The notes: generated from the letters alone by a model not told the origin. DNA of 64,000 nucleotides from Chrysomallon squamiferum (GCA_012295275.1 CM022678.1:6131059-6195058); one strand, 5' to 3'; positions 12,705 through 26,324 are shown, numbered from the stretch's first letter. Program-made: numbers and translations.

Positions 12705-13134
12705 CTGGAGTGAAAGAAATCATAGAAATATTATAAACTAATATTTGGGACAATTGTGTCTACATGTATGTGTGAGAAGTGTCAATAAAAATAATATTTA
12801 ACAATAAGATAACAGATGCATACTGTAATTATGTTTGTGATGTTCTAATGCTTAAGAAGATACTGTCACATATTTTATATCAGTATTATTTATAGGATTG
12901 TTGTGTGTATTTCTGGGTATAACAATAACAGTTTGTGACAGCAGAATTTTGTTTTAATACGAATGAAGAAATCATTAATACATATCAAACATCTGATAAT
13001 GTTTAAGCATATCATATGATATAGAAGAATGCTATACAAAAATCATTTATGCCAAAAATATTTAGTGTTTAAATAAATAAAGGCTTATGCATTTATGATT
13101 AAAATGTATATACATTTTTTCTACTAAAAGCTAC

Positions 13135-13319
13135 CTGCTGATGATTTATTTTGATTTGAATCTTCAGTATGCTCTTCATCAGGACCAGCAGAAGATTTTT
13201 CATCGGAAAGAATGGTAACCAAATTCTCTGACATTCTGTTAATAATTTCCTTGTTGTCTTGAAATGGAACAGACGATCCAGTTCTGTAATCAACAAGACT
13301 GTTCAACAGGATTCATCAA
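13135..13319 (-). pseudogene. Linker exon with out-of-frame deletion (copy 1)
   Basis: Retains the acceptor (ttcaccccag), the donor (gtagct) and the conserved module ending DEEHTEDSNQNKSSAG. Its length is 185 bp, whereas intact copy 3 linker exons are 216 and 249 bp, both multiples of three. In the phase-1 frame it meets a TGA after five codons. Copy 2 shares the defect (30188-30375, 188 bp). Confidence 0.6.
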
Positions 13320-13357
13320 CTGGGGTGAAAGAAATCATAGAAATATTGTAAACTAAC

Positions 13358-14165
13358 GCACCAACTTACGAATTTTCCGTGTTACGAGCAGACGCAAAGT
13401 TAATTTGTTTTTTCTTTGCATTACGAGGCAAAACGTTAGCTGCGCAACGAAGAACATAAAATCCGGCCTTCATCCCGCATCTCACTCGTTTACTTCATGA
13501 TTACCTCGCCTTGGAAGCATCTCTGTTGTGTTGTGTTCGCATTTAGTGCAGTATTTTGCAAAAAAATATTTCTGACCATGGATCCTAAGAAAGTGAGTTC
13601 AAAGGACAATGCTGAGAAGAAGGTGTCCACTGAATTAAAGCATGAAATGATAGAAAAACACGAGCGAGCTGTGGGTGTCGTCGACATGGCTAGGCAGCAT
13701 GAGAGTAATACTTCTACGACATGTACCATACGGAAGCAGAAGGAGTCGATAAAGGCTATAATTCCAGTCAAAGGCATTAAACAAAATTCTAAGCTGGAGA
13801 CCTCTGTCTATGAAAAAAATGGAGAAGCAGCTCGCAGGGGAGGTACCATCTGCGAGAAGGCAGAAACAGTTTGAGCTCACTTCCTGCAATAGGCCGCAGG
13901 AACTTCAATGGACGAGGTGCTGGAAGAATTGTTTAAAGCCAGTCGGGACTGGTTCGACAATTCTAGGAGGACTGACATTCACTCCGTCATCAGGCACGGT
14001 GAGGGAGCGAGCTCGGATCTGAAGGCAGCTCTGGATTATCTGAAAACGTTTGCCGAAATGATAAGAGCCGAAGGATACATCCACCAGCAAGTCTTCAACT
14101 GGGCTCTTCTGGAAAGAGATGCCAAGGACGATAGGTTAATCCTCACACTTTGCTTCTAATAAGTT
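13358..14165 (+). mobile_element. Degenerate Tigger (pogo/Tc1-mariner) transposase fragment
   Basis: Sense frames from about 13579 read a CENP-B/psq-like helix-turn-helix N-terminus (MDPKKVSSKDNAEKKVS, then KHERAVGVVDMARQ and STTCTIRKQKESIK). A second frame from 13908 gives the middle of a Tigger transposase (FKASRDWFDNSRRTDIHSV, YIHQQVFNW). The segment where the first catalytic Asp is expected is deleted (QVFNW then ALLER), and the reading frame changes at about 13870. It stops near the DRLILTLC stretch where the Gypsy element begins. Copy 2 carries the same fragment. Confidence 0.75.
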
Positions 14166-14174
14166 GACACGTCT

Positions 14175-16430
14175 TTAACCCACTGAAATAGTATCGGATC
14201 ACGTCCCTGCTCCAAAACCGCTAACCCTAGAGGGAAACGTTTTAGAAAATTGGCGCCGTTGGCTGCAGCAATATAAACTGTACATGTGCGCGACGGAACA
14301 AGACAAGAAAAATGAAAAGTTAAAATGCGCGACATTTCTGTCCCTTGCTGGTGAGTCTGCAATTGAACTATCGAAGACTTTTGTGTTTGAGGAAAATGAA
14401 AACTGGAAAATAGCGCCGCTAATTAAAAAGTTTGATGACTATTGAAAAACACGAAACGTAGGAAAGGCATATATTCAATGGTCGTGTCCAAAAACCGGAT
14501 GAAATTTTTGATCAAATTTTAATAGATCTGTGACACCTATCCAAAGATTGTCATTATGGAGAATTTAGAGATGGGGTAATAGGAAATAGAATCATTGAGG
14601 TGTTCGCGATATTACAACAAAAGCACGTTTGCTGAGAAAAGGGGGTGCCTAACTCTAGAGAAATGTATCGAAATTTGTTGTACATCTGAGATAACCGCTT
14701 CTACCGTGAAAGTCAGGACAGATCAGTCTGTAGTAATAAACGAAACTCTTGTACCTTAAAAACTTGAGACAGGTTCAGATGAGAACATATTGGGTTACAA
14801 AGATATTCAATCCTTGTGGCAAAAGCCAAAACCAAACAGCAGTAAGGTTCTGTTGAAAGCATATGATATAGGAAATGTACGAGTAAAAGGTCAGGCTGTA
14901 CTGGAATTTTGCTACAAGGATAGTCGATACAGAGAATTGTTTATCGTCAGTGATGAAGATGTACGACGTATTTTGGGCTGCAAGTCATGCGAACAAATGT
15001 GTTTGGTGAAACGAGTACTGTCACTTGAATGTCAGGTTGAAACTATCAAGGTAGATGTATTCAAAAAGTATTCTGATACATTTGAAGGTCTTGGTTTTCT
15101 CCCACGAAAAGTTAGCATAAAACTGCATAACGATGCAATACCAGTTGTTGAGCCATGTTGGAAAGTACCATTTGCCTTATATGGTAAGCTCAAAGCAGAA
15201 ATTCATAACATGGAAGACATGAGGGTGATTGAAAAAACTGAAGAGCCAACAGAATGGGTAAATTCATTTGTCGTAGTAGGCAAGGTTAATGGAAATCTTC
15301 GAGTCTGTATGGATCCGCGGAACTATAATGAAGCAATTCTTCCGGAACATTTTAAACTCCCTACTCGTGAGGAGATCATGTCATCGATTTGCAGGAGCTA
15401 AAGTTTTTTCGAAACTTGATGCGTCAAATGGGTTGTGGGAAATACAGTTGGATGAACAGAGTTCACGGTTATGCACATTCAGTTCGCCAATGGAAAGATT
15501 TCGTTTTCTCAGATTTCGTTATCACATTCATTCATTATTGGAACACATGGATGGAATCGATACATCTATGGATGATATCATTGTGTGGGGTAAAGATGAA
15601 GAAGAGCATAACAGAAAATTGTGCAAGTGCTTAGACGAACTCGAGTTGTGATTCCAGGTAAGATGCGTTCTTGGGAAAATTTATGTAGGACACATGGGTA
15701 TGGAAAAGTGCAAGCAGCGAGCTCGAGAAGTAGTTCTCTGGCCTTCCATGAACCAGGATATTGTCAGTAATATACTTTGGTAAAGCAGGGTGAAACACGT
15801 CAAGCTAATCAGAAGCATCAAATGGCTGAACTTCTACTCTCACATTCATTGCCAATGCGACCATGGCGAAAAGTTTCAACAGATTTGTTTGAACTCGGGA
15901 GAAAAGACTACATTGTTATTGTTGATTCATATTCAAATTATCCAGAGGTGATAGGACTGTCAAGTCAGTCGAGCAGCTTGGTGTTATTTGCTAGACATGG
16001 CATTCCGGAAGAATTTCTCAGTGATAATAGATCATGCTACAGTAGTATAGAATTCGCACAGTTTTCAAAAGATTGGAGTTCCAACATGTTACAAGTAGTC
16101 CGAAATTTCCTCAGTCCGATGGACTGGCTGAAACAACTGTTCAGACCGTTAAGTCGCTAATGAGAAAATGCCTGGATTGTGGTCAAGATCCGAATTTAGG
16201 GCTACTAGCCTACCGAACAACTCAGTTCGGGAATGGACTTTCTCCAGCTCAGCTCTTAATGGGAAAACAACTCCGTAGCAGAGTTCCCATAACTGTTTTA
16301 GAACTGATTGTATCTAAATCAAAATCTGTTGTCAAATGGAGAAAGGAACAACGTTACTCCCAGAAATATTTTCATGACAAAAAAGCAGTAAGAGAATTAA
16401 AACCTCTTTCGTCTGGAACAAGAAAAATTT
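14175..16430 (+). mobile_element. Degenerate Ty3/Gypsy retrotransposon internal region
   Basis: A gag-like stretch (LTLEGNVLENWRRWLQQYKL, about 14220-14450) is followed by protease-end/RT sequence (14790-15400; EPTEWVNSFVVV, LRVCMDPRNYNEAI). The RT continues after a frameshift (AKVFSKLDASNGLWEIQL, about 15390-15520) and has an internal deletion before DDIIVWGKDEEEH. No RNase H region is seen. Integrase follows (RPWRKVSTDLFE, HGIPEEFLSDN) with another frameshift into PQSDGLAETTVQTVK and LLAYRTT. Several frameshifts and deletions make it dead. I did not find LTRs. It interrupts the Tigger relic and is absent from the matching place in copy 2. Confidence 0.8.
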
Positions 16431-16515
16431 CTTCATATTATCATTTTATTTTAGTAAGTGAATTTGTAGTTATCCTGTACATCTGTAGTCAAAGAAAGCC
16501 ATTTTTAGGTAACCA

Positions 16516-16529
<14 letters not shown>

Positions 16530-16551
<22 letters not shown>
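16530..16551. repeat. (TG)n microsatellite
   Basis: Short TG run just downstream of the Gypsy relic. Confidence 0.9.
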
Positions 16552-16579
16552 TTCACATCTTTAACAGAATGGAGATTTA

Positions 16580-17460
16580 ATGATAAGTACATTAAAAATT
16601 AAGTCACGTTAACCTCTCACCAGTGTGGTGCTCAAGGACATGAGGAGGAAGGACGAGCGGAATAGACATCATGGCCTGTGTATAAAAGTTTGCAAGTTCA
16701 CCCCGATTCCGTTATTAAACGTTGTAAGTCTTTAACAATGACTTTTTAATATAATACAAACTCTTGCCTAAGTTTTCTCTTTGGCAGTCATTTTTAGAAG
16801 ACCATGCGAATCGAGGAAATCTCGCGAGACAGGAAGAAACGGTTCGGTGCGTGATAGTTATGTCTGTCCTAGACCTTTCTAATAACGTGTATTCGTATAT
16901 TTACAAATAAGATAGTCTTCACTAAACATTAAAGAGGTCTACCACCATTGTCGATTATCTCTTTTTGATGACACAGTAAAGGTAATTACAGAAAATCATA
17001 AAAACAAGACTCACCCTGTATAATCTTTAAGAAGTTGGGAGAAAGATAGGGATACGCACAGATACAAGTGCTTTGCTGCACGTAAAGCCGAATGGCGAGT
17101 GGAGAAAATCTCGCGAGACAGGATGATACTTTCGGTTCGTGATATTTATATCTGTGCTAGACCTACCGAACAACTCGGTTGGGGAATGGACAATTACCTG
17201 TATCCGTACACTTACAAACAAAATAGCCTTCACTAAACGTTCAAGAGGTCTGCCACTGTTGTCGATTATCACAAAAATAAAGAATAATCTTCACTGTGTT
17301 AACAAATTTAACAAGTATTCACGTACTTGCAAAGATGAGAACTTCCGGGTTAACTAAACCTTTACGAGGACAGACATTATAATGATTATTCATTTACTTA
17401 TAAAGAAGAAAATACTGGATTTATCAGATTTTTAAGACGTCTTCCCACATAAAAATGAAA
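16580..17460. repeat. Diverged tandem repeat with core taaac-ttcaagaggtctgccac
   Basis: Two diverged units start with atctcgcgagacagga (about 16829 and 17108) and end with actaaac-ttaagaggtctaccac and actaaacgttcaagaggtct. A shorter third unit is near 17350. The block is repeated downstream of copy 2 (31370-32250), and weaker relatives occur at 17760-17990 and 38750-40560. No protein or terminal repeats seen, so class unknown. Confidence 0.6.
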
Positions 17461-17578
17461 CAAAACGTTGAAGAGTTTTCTCCATTTCTCTTTATCATTT
17501 AAAACTGCTGAAATTATAGTCAACTTTCATCCCTAGAGTCTTTTTAATTGTAATTAACTCTTTTTAAAATTATTATTA

Positions 17579-17613
<35 letters not shown>

Positions 17614-18140
17614 TACAGAAAATAAACCCATGTTATTTTTTCTTTTCTTCTACACTTTATTATTAATTTGATAAATCAGTTAATAACAAAAATCGTCGAC
17701 CATATGTTATATTACTGAGTACAAAAATATTAAGAATTAAAAATATTCAAAAATAAATACATGAAGCAAAACATATTTATCACAAATAATATCTCCATAA
17801 TTGAGCGATTACAGGTTCAGAGAGTAGCTTTTATTTGGTTACTATCAACATTGGCGCCATATTGGAAGGAATGGGCAAAACATAAGATTTACGACGACAG
17901 ACATTATAATGATTATTCATTTACTTATAAAGAAGAAATTACTGGCTTTATCAGATTTTTAAGACGCCTACCCACATAAAAATGAAACAAAACCGTCAAG
18001 AGATTTCTCCGAATCTAATTATAATTTTAAACTATTTTGTTTTCTTTTAATTAATTTTTGAAAGATTGTTTATAATATATTTTGAAACTAGTTTCCATTA
18101 CATTGTTAACGCAAGCACACATTATAGCTAATTAAATAAG

Positions 18141-18181
<41 letters not shown>

Positions 18182-18350
18182 ATATATATATATATACTAA
18201 AAGAAAATAAATCCAAAATATATTTTTTATTTTTTTTAGTAACAAAAACAGCAATCACAATTGTATATTACTGAATATAAGTGAAAAGATTAAAACTTAA
18301 AAATCTTCAAACATATATATATCAAATAAATTATCTATATAATGAGATTA
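17461..18350. other. AT-rich intergenic DNA with AC microsatellites
   Basis: AC runs at about 17580-17608 and 18145-18176. Another copy of the cttataaagaagaaa / aagacgcctacccacataaaaatgaaac repeat lies at about 17885-17990. No gene seen. Confidence 0.6.
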
Positions 18351-21300
18351 TAATCACAATTGTAATAATTAACTAATTAAGATGAAGAAGTACTATTTCT
18401 AGAAAATAATACGTTGCAAATATTATTAGTACTTTAAACCAAAATACTTAACTCTGTTTCAAAAAAAAAAAAGTCTTCAAATGATAATATATTCTCGCAG
18501 TTCAATTACTGTTAAAACAATCGATATAATTAAAGTTTATGTTTAACTTAATAATATTAATTTTCTCAATTATTTATTAACAAATTTGAATACATCATTT
18601 TTATATGAATCAATTGGAAAAAGGAATATTTAAATTTAACATGATTTTTGTGGGTGTAAATTTGATCAGAAAACTTTCTGCTGTAAAATATATTAGTTTT
18701 TAACATGGGGAGACACATCACATCAGTTTTTTAATTTATCTTCACAGTTTACTGGGCAGATTTTCTAGACTGAAAACAATAATTTAGTCTGCAAGTGAAG
18801 GACAATAATGTTCAAATCAATGTAAACCCAATAAAAATAATTTCATCTTTGTTTTAATCTTTCTACTGTTTTATAATTATTTTATTTTTTATTTTGTTGC
18901 TTGAAATAGTATGGAAATGTAACACTAAAACAGAAATTATTACACACTATCATAACTTCTCATTGTTTGAAATAGAAATTAATACCATTCAATTAAATTT
19001 AAAATATCACACTTTTTCCAAATATGACATTTACTTTTGTCATTTTCTTTTATTTATTTATTTAATTAGTTATTTGTCATACTAGCAATGTAAGAGCAAA
19101 ACATTAAAAATAAAAAAATCTTTAAAAATAAACATATCAAGTAAAAAAAATATTTATCACAAATAAAATCTCCATCATTATGCAATTATCACCACAGTTA
19201 AAAGAATCAACTTTCTGAGTAAAGTGAAAAAGAATTAAAACATTTTCTAATTCTAAATCGATATCTTGAAGCACTATTTCTGTACATTATTATGTTGCTA
19301 TACTTTAATAAAAAAAAGAGTTTTGGACACTTTCTTATTAATTTGATTAATGACTTCATAACAATAACCAAGCACAAAAATGTTAAAAATCTTCAAAAAT
19401 AAATGTATCAAGTAAAATATATTTATCACAAATGAAATCTCCATATTATGAGATTTTAATCACAGTTAAAAGAATTAATTATCACAGCAAACTGAAAAAT
19501 AATAAAAGTCATGCCTGATTAATTGTTCTAAATCTAGACGAAGAAGTACTATTTTTATAAAATATTATGTTGCAGAAAAATAATAGTACTTTAAACCTGA
19601 ACTCTGTGTTTCTATATATATATCGCTTAAATGATAATACATTCTCGCAGTTCTATTACTGTAAAAACATTCGATATTATTACAGTTTATGTTTAACTTA
19701 ATAATATGAAACAATACTGTTGTAACAAATGTTCAAATTTTACATAACATATACAAATACTAAATTTATATTACTTTACTTTCTTCATGATTACACATTA
19801 AATTTAAAATAATTTTACAATAATACATTTACATTAGAAAACTTTCTAAAAGAATTGGGTTTTAAATACAGTTCTATAGATATTACATCTGTGCATCACT
19901 TAATAATACTAAATTTATTTTAGAAAACCTTCTCCAAGTTTTATATGTGATTAACATGCTTCAATATACATTAAAATGCTACATGATTTTCGTATTAATA
20001 CATTTGAAATTATCAAGTGATTTTCAGTAACTGAATTATTTATTAACAAATTTCAATACATGATCTTTACATGAATCAATTGGAAAAAGGAATGTTTAAA
20101 TTTAACATGATTTTTATGGGTGTAAATTTGATCAGAATACTTTCTGCTGTAAAATATATTAGTTTTTAACATGGGGAGAAACACCACATCAGTTTTTTAA
20201 TTTATCTTCACAGTTTACTGGGCAGATTTTCTAGACTGAAAACAATAATTTAGTCTGCAAGTGAAGGACAATAATGTTCAAATCAATGTAAACCCAATAA
20301 AAATAATTTCATCTTTGTTTTAATCTTTCTACTGTTTTATAATTATTTTATTTTTTATTTTGTTGCTTGAAATAGTATGGAAATGTAACACTAAAACAGA
20401 AATTATTACACACTATCATAACTTCTCATTGTTTGAAATAGAAATTAATGCCATTCAATTAAATTTAAAATATCACACTTTTTCCAAATATGACATTTAC
20501 TTTTGTCATTTTCTTTTATTTATTTATTTAATTAGTTATTTGTCATACTAGCAATGTAAGAGCAAAACATTAAAAATAAAAAATCTTTAAAAATAAACAT
20601 ATCAAGTAAAAAATATTTATCACAAATAAAATCTCCATCATTATGCAATTATCACCACAGTTAAAAGAATCAACTTTCTGAGTAAAGTGAAAAAGAATTA
20701 AAACATTTTCTAATTCTAAATCGATATCTTGAAGCACTATTTCTGTACATTATTATGTTGCTATACTTTAATAAAAAAAAGAGTTTTGGACACTTTCTTA
20801 TTAATTTGATTAATGACTTCATAACAATAACCAAGCACAAAAATGTTAAAAATCTTCAAAAATAAATGTATCAAGTAAAATATATTTATCACAAATGAAA
20901 TCTCCATATTATGAGATTTTAATCACAGTTAAAAGAATTAATTATCACAGCAAACTGAAAAATAATAAAAGTCATGCCTGATTAATTGTTCTAAATCTAG
21001 ACGAAGAAGTACTATTCTTATAAAATATTATGTTGCAGAAAAATAATAGTACTTTAAACCTGAACTCTGTGTTTCTATATATATATCGCTTAAATGATAA
21101 TACATTCTAGCAGGAACATTACTGTAAAAACATTCGATATAATTACAGTTTATGTTTAACTTAATAATATGAAACAATACTGTTGTAACAAATGTTCAAA
21201 TTTTACATAACTTATACAAATACTAAATTTATATTACTTTACTTTCTTCATGATTACACATTAAATTTAAAATAATTTTACAATAATACATTTACATTAG

Positions 21301-23320
21301 AAAACTTTCTAAAAGAATTGGGTTTTAAATACAGTTCTATAGATATTACATCTGTGCATCACTTAATAATACTAAATTTATTTTAGAAAACCTTCTCCAA
21401 GTTTTATATGTGATTAACATGCTTCAATATACATTAAAATGCTACATGATTTTCGTATTAATACATTTGAAATTATCAAGTGATTTTCAGTAACTGAATT
21501 ATTTATTAACAAATTTCAATACATGATCTTTACATGAATCAATTGGTAAAAGGAATATTTAAATTTAACATGATTTTTATGGGTGTAAATTTGATCAGAA
21601 TACTTTCTGCTGTAAAATATATTAGTTTTTAACATGGGGAGACACACCACATCAGGTTTTTAATTTATCTTCACAGTTTACTGGGCAGATTTTCTAGACT
21701 GAAAACAATAATTTAGTCTGCTAGTGAAGGACAGTAATGTTCAAATCAATGTAAGCCCAATATGATTTTGTTTGTTTTAATCTTTTTACATTATTTTTAT
21801 TATTTTTTTATTTTGTTGCTTGAAATAGAATGCAATTGTAACATTAAATTAGAAATTATTACACACTATCATAACTTCTCATTGTTTGAAATAGAAATTA
21901 ATATCATTCAATTAAATTTAAAATATCACACTTTTTCCAAATATGACATTTACTTTTTTCATTTTCTTTTATTTCTTTAGTTAGTTAGTTTTTTGTTAGG
22001 AATGTAAGAGCAAACATTAAAAATCAAATTTGTTTATAAATAAACATATCAAGTAAAAAATATTTATCACAAATAAAATCTCCATAATTATGCAATTATC
22101 ACCACAATTAAAAGAATCAACTATCTGAGTAAGGTGAAAAAGAATTAAAACATTTTCTAATTCTAAATCCATATCTTGAAGCACTATTTCTATACAATAT
22201 TATGTTGCTATTCTTTAATAGAAGCATTTTTTGGACGGTTTCTTATTAATTTGATTAATGACTTCATAACAATAACCAAGCACAAAAATGTTAAAAATCT
22301 TCAAAAATAAATGTATCAAGTAAAATATATTTATCACAAATGAAATCTCTACATTATGAGATTATAATCACAATTAAAAGAATTAATGATCACAGGAAAT
22401 TGAAAAATAATAAAAGTTTTGCCTGATTTATGGTTCTAAATCTAGATAAACAGTACTATATCTAGAAAATATTATGTTGCAGAAAAATAATAGTACTTTA
22501 AACCTGAACTCTGTGTTTCTATATATATATCGCTTAAATGATAATACATTCTAGCAGGAACATTACTGTAAAAACATTCGATATAATTACAGTTTATGTT
22601 TAACTTAATAATATGAAACAATACTGTTGTAACAAATGTTCAAATTTTACATAACTTATACAAATACTAAATTTATATTACTTTACTTTCTTCATGATTA
22701 CACATTAAATTTAAAATAATTTTACAATAATACATTTACATTAGAAAACTTTCTAAAAGAATTGGGTTTTAAATACAGTTATATAGATATTACATCTGTG
22801 CATCACTTAATAATACTAAATTTATTTTAGAAAACCTTCTCCAAGTTTTATATGTGAGTAACATGCTTCAATATACATTAAAATGCTACATGATTTTCGT
22901 ATTAATACATTTGAAATTATCAAGTGATTTTCAGTAACTGAATTATTTATTAACAAATTTCAATACATGATCTTTACATGAATCAATTGGTAAAAGGAAT
23001 ATTTAAATTTAACATGATTTTTATGGGTGTAAATTTGATCAGAATACTTTCTGCTGTAAAATATATTAGTTTTTAACATGGGGAGACACACCACATCAGG
23101 TTTTTAATTTATCTTCAGTTTACTGGGCAGATTTTCTAGACTGAAAACAATAATTTAGTCTGCTAGTGAAGGACAGTAATGTTCAAATCAGAAATTATTA
23201 TACACTATCATAACTTCTCATTGTTTGAAATAAATATTGATATCATTCAATTAAATTTAAAATATCACACTTTTTCCAAATATGACATTTACTATTTTCA
23301 TTTTCTTTTTTCTTTGTTTC

Positions 23321-23398
<78 letters not shown>

Positions 23399-24060
23399 CT
23401 GATTTATTTATTTATTTATTTATTGTTATACTAGGAATGTAAGAGAAAAAAGTTAAATTAAAAATCTTTAAAAACAAACATATAAAGTAAAAAAATATTT
23501 TAGCACAAATAAAATATCCATAATTATGCATTTATAACCATTATTTAAAAATAATTAAATTTTGTTCTAATTTTAATACCAAATCCATAACTTGAAGCAG
23601 TATTTCTATAAAATATTATGTTTCACAGTATTAATAATACTTTAACTGAAAGTATTTGTTTTGAAAAAATCTGTTCTGTTTAAATGATACTATATGCTTG
23701 CAGTTCCATTATATAAAAACAATGGATATAGTTACAGTTTATATTTAACTTAATGATATGAAACAACACTGTTGTAACAAATGTATAAGAAATTGAGCAG
23801 CCAAAAATATATCAAATTTTTTTTCTTTTTAATTAAACCAGTTGGAAGAATGAACGTGTAAAGGCAATTCAGTGTATTTTTATATGCAACATAATAGTAT
23901 CAAACAAAATGGTCTTACAATAAATATTTAGGATAATTTTGTTTTTTAAATATACCAACATTAAACATTAAACAAATTAAAAACTAATATTTGTTTAACA
24001 ATATATTAATACATCATTCAATTAAATTAACAAATACCACACTGTTTCCAAAATAAAGAA
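18351..24060. repeat. Four-unit tandem array of the ~1.46 kb block B unit
   Basis: The tagtctgc landmark occurs at 18785, 20251, 21714 and 23156, giving periods of 1466, 1463 and 1442. Adjacent units look nearly identical over hundreds of bases (for example 18894-19600 versus 20360-21066), so at least part of this array expanded recently. The last unit is shortened and runs into TTA/TTTA microsatellite (about 23323-23425). No conserved coding frame. Confidence 0.85.
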
Positions 24061-24414
24061 ACGAAAATGAAATTAATAAATTTATTTTTATTTTATTTTC
24101 TTACTTTTTTATTTTTTCATATTATACTAGGAATTTAAGAGCAAATCCAATAAAAGCAAGTACACTTTAAAGGTATCTGGACATCATTTTTCTGTAGTCA
24201 TGATATCATGACATTCAAGTAAGACTGATTTTCTCTAAGTATTCCTCTAACAGAATAAAAAAAAAAAATAGTGCTAGGAGTCTGCAAAGTATGCCATGAC
24301 ATCATGACTCCAGTTGTGGATGGATGGATTACATGGCCTAATTCAAATCTTTCTCGACGTTGTCATATTTTGTCTTCTTTTTGTATGAATAAAGGTCAAT
24401 TACCATTCAGATTA
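24061..24414. other. 3' flank of copy 2
   Basis: Holds the segment aaggtatctggacatcatttttctgtagtc and catgacatcatgactccag, which also lies just 3' of copy 3 (43070-43220) and in the orphan flank at 36960-37160. Copy 1 lacks most of it because of a deletion at about 6807. Confidence 0.6.
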
Positions 24415-25159
24415 TTATGTTTGAGACAAATAAAAAGCCATAACCATGTCTTCATCATCATTTCCAACTAAAAGCGGTTGTTGTTGTGGAAGATTAAATG
24501 TCTCAGCAAGCTTTTCCATATGAGGCTCCACACACTCATGCAGATTGTTCAGAAATACAAATTGTTGTTCTGCAGCAGTTAGATGGTATTTCTGGCAGAT
24601 TTCGCAGTCTTTAGCTGCGACTGGACATCGGCCTTCAAGTAACTCTATGATGCAGCTAGTGAATAGACTTAAGTTTAACTCTCTGATGAAGCAGGAACGC
24701 TGATTTGGAAAAGATGATGACCACTGTTTCACTCTGATTGGGTTCTTCTTAGCATCAACAACATCACGTTCCTTGTAAAAATTCCACAGCTTTGGTAACA
24801 ACACACAGTTTTCATTGTCCTTGCTTTCAATACTTTGTAAAGACTTTGTGAAATCCTCTTCATTGAATTTTGTGAGATCAATCCCACCACTGAAGCTGCA
24901 ATCCAAAATTATCATCACCGTTTCAGCGTCCAAGGACTGCAATTGTTTCTCAATTTGTTTTGGAGTCATTCTGCTTAAAAGACCTCCTAAACACAATGAT
25001 GACTGATCGTAATGTCCAGAGAAATACAGAAGGAAAAATGGATGTTCTTTTTCACGTATTTGCTGAGCAAGTTCACTGAATGCTTTTACTACTCTTTCAC
25101 ACATAAAGTAATCAATGACTGCTGGTTGTGATGTTTTTATCATTGTAATATTTTCTTCT
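24415..25159 (-). CDS. Copy 2 terminal caspase-like exon with Ser at the nucleophile position
   Basis: A full-length open 745-bp exon, like copy 1. It encodes FFLLYFSGHYDQ and MIILDCSFSGG. The p10-like part (KQWSSSFPNQRS) and the C-terminal C-x2-C are intact. Only the Cys normally used for catalysis is changed. Confidence 0.7.
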
Positions 25160-26128
25160 CTAAAAACAAAAGGAATAAGTAAACAAAATGTTCATTTTTT
25201 TCTTTCTTTTTTTAAACATGTATTATATAATAAAAAATAAAAATTCGGATTTCACAAAAAATAACTATTTCTATTACTACAATCATAGCAAAAATTAAAT
25301 ATATAAATAATACATATTTATTTTCATATTAATTTTTTTATTAAAAACACAAATGACTAAAGACTAAAAAAATGGTTACTAAAGACAAAACAAAATAAAT
25401 AAAACAATACTTTCACACATACACACACCCACAGACATATTTAAAGGCTTCAAAATAGATGAGTTAACTTTGAAATTTATCCCTTTTTGTAATAAATTCA
25501 TTTAAAAGAAAAGAAAAAGTGATTAAAGCAAACACACACACACACACGTACACATACATTTTACCTGATTGCAACGATATTAAGATCTTGCAGTTTCTCT
25601 TTCATTACATTTGTATCAATAATAAATATTTGATCAGAGTGTTTTATATTATAATAATAATAATAATAATGTCAAATCAAAATAAATAAAATAATACTTT
25701 CACACACACACGCACTCAAAATAGGTGAGTTAAATTTTAATGTGATCCTTTTTTGTGGTAAATTCTTTTAAAAACAAAAAGGAGAAACGATTAAAGCAGC
25801 CACACCCATACACACACCCACACACATTTTACCTTATTCCAACGATATCAGGATCTTGTAGTGTCTCTTTCATTGTTATGGCATCATTAATATATATTTC
25901 AGCTACTTCTTTTCTACTATTATAGCCTGCGATGATAAGGGCAAAACAGTTTTCATGACCTGAGTTCAAATAAAAGAACAAATGTTTAAGTGTACACACG
26001 GATCAACTTAACAAAACATATTGGACATAACACACAGAAGTAAACACATATTATTTAGTTCAATGTGGTGTTTGGTTTTTGAAAAAGAAATTTATTTTGA
26101 AGTTTTATTATTATTTTTTTATTAAAAT

Positions 26129-26202
<74 letters not shown>

Positions 26203-26282
26203 GTAAATAAAACTAAAGAAATGATTAACAGAATCAAACGTATAAAAATAAATTTAAAACAATAAAATATTTCCATATGAAC

Positions 26283-26324
<42 letters not shown>

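Noticed and set aside
13490-13889. Minus-strand frames over the Tigger relic
   Set aside because: Antisense to clear transposase sequence on the plus strand.
18351-24060. CRISPR-like or satellite array
   Set aside because: The unit is about 1.46 kb with no short repeat/spacer structure, in an animal genome.
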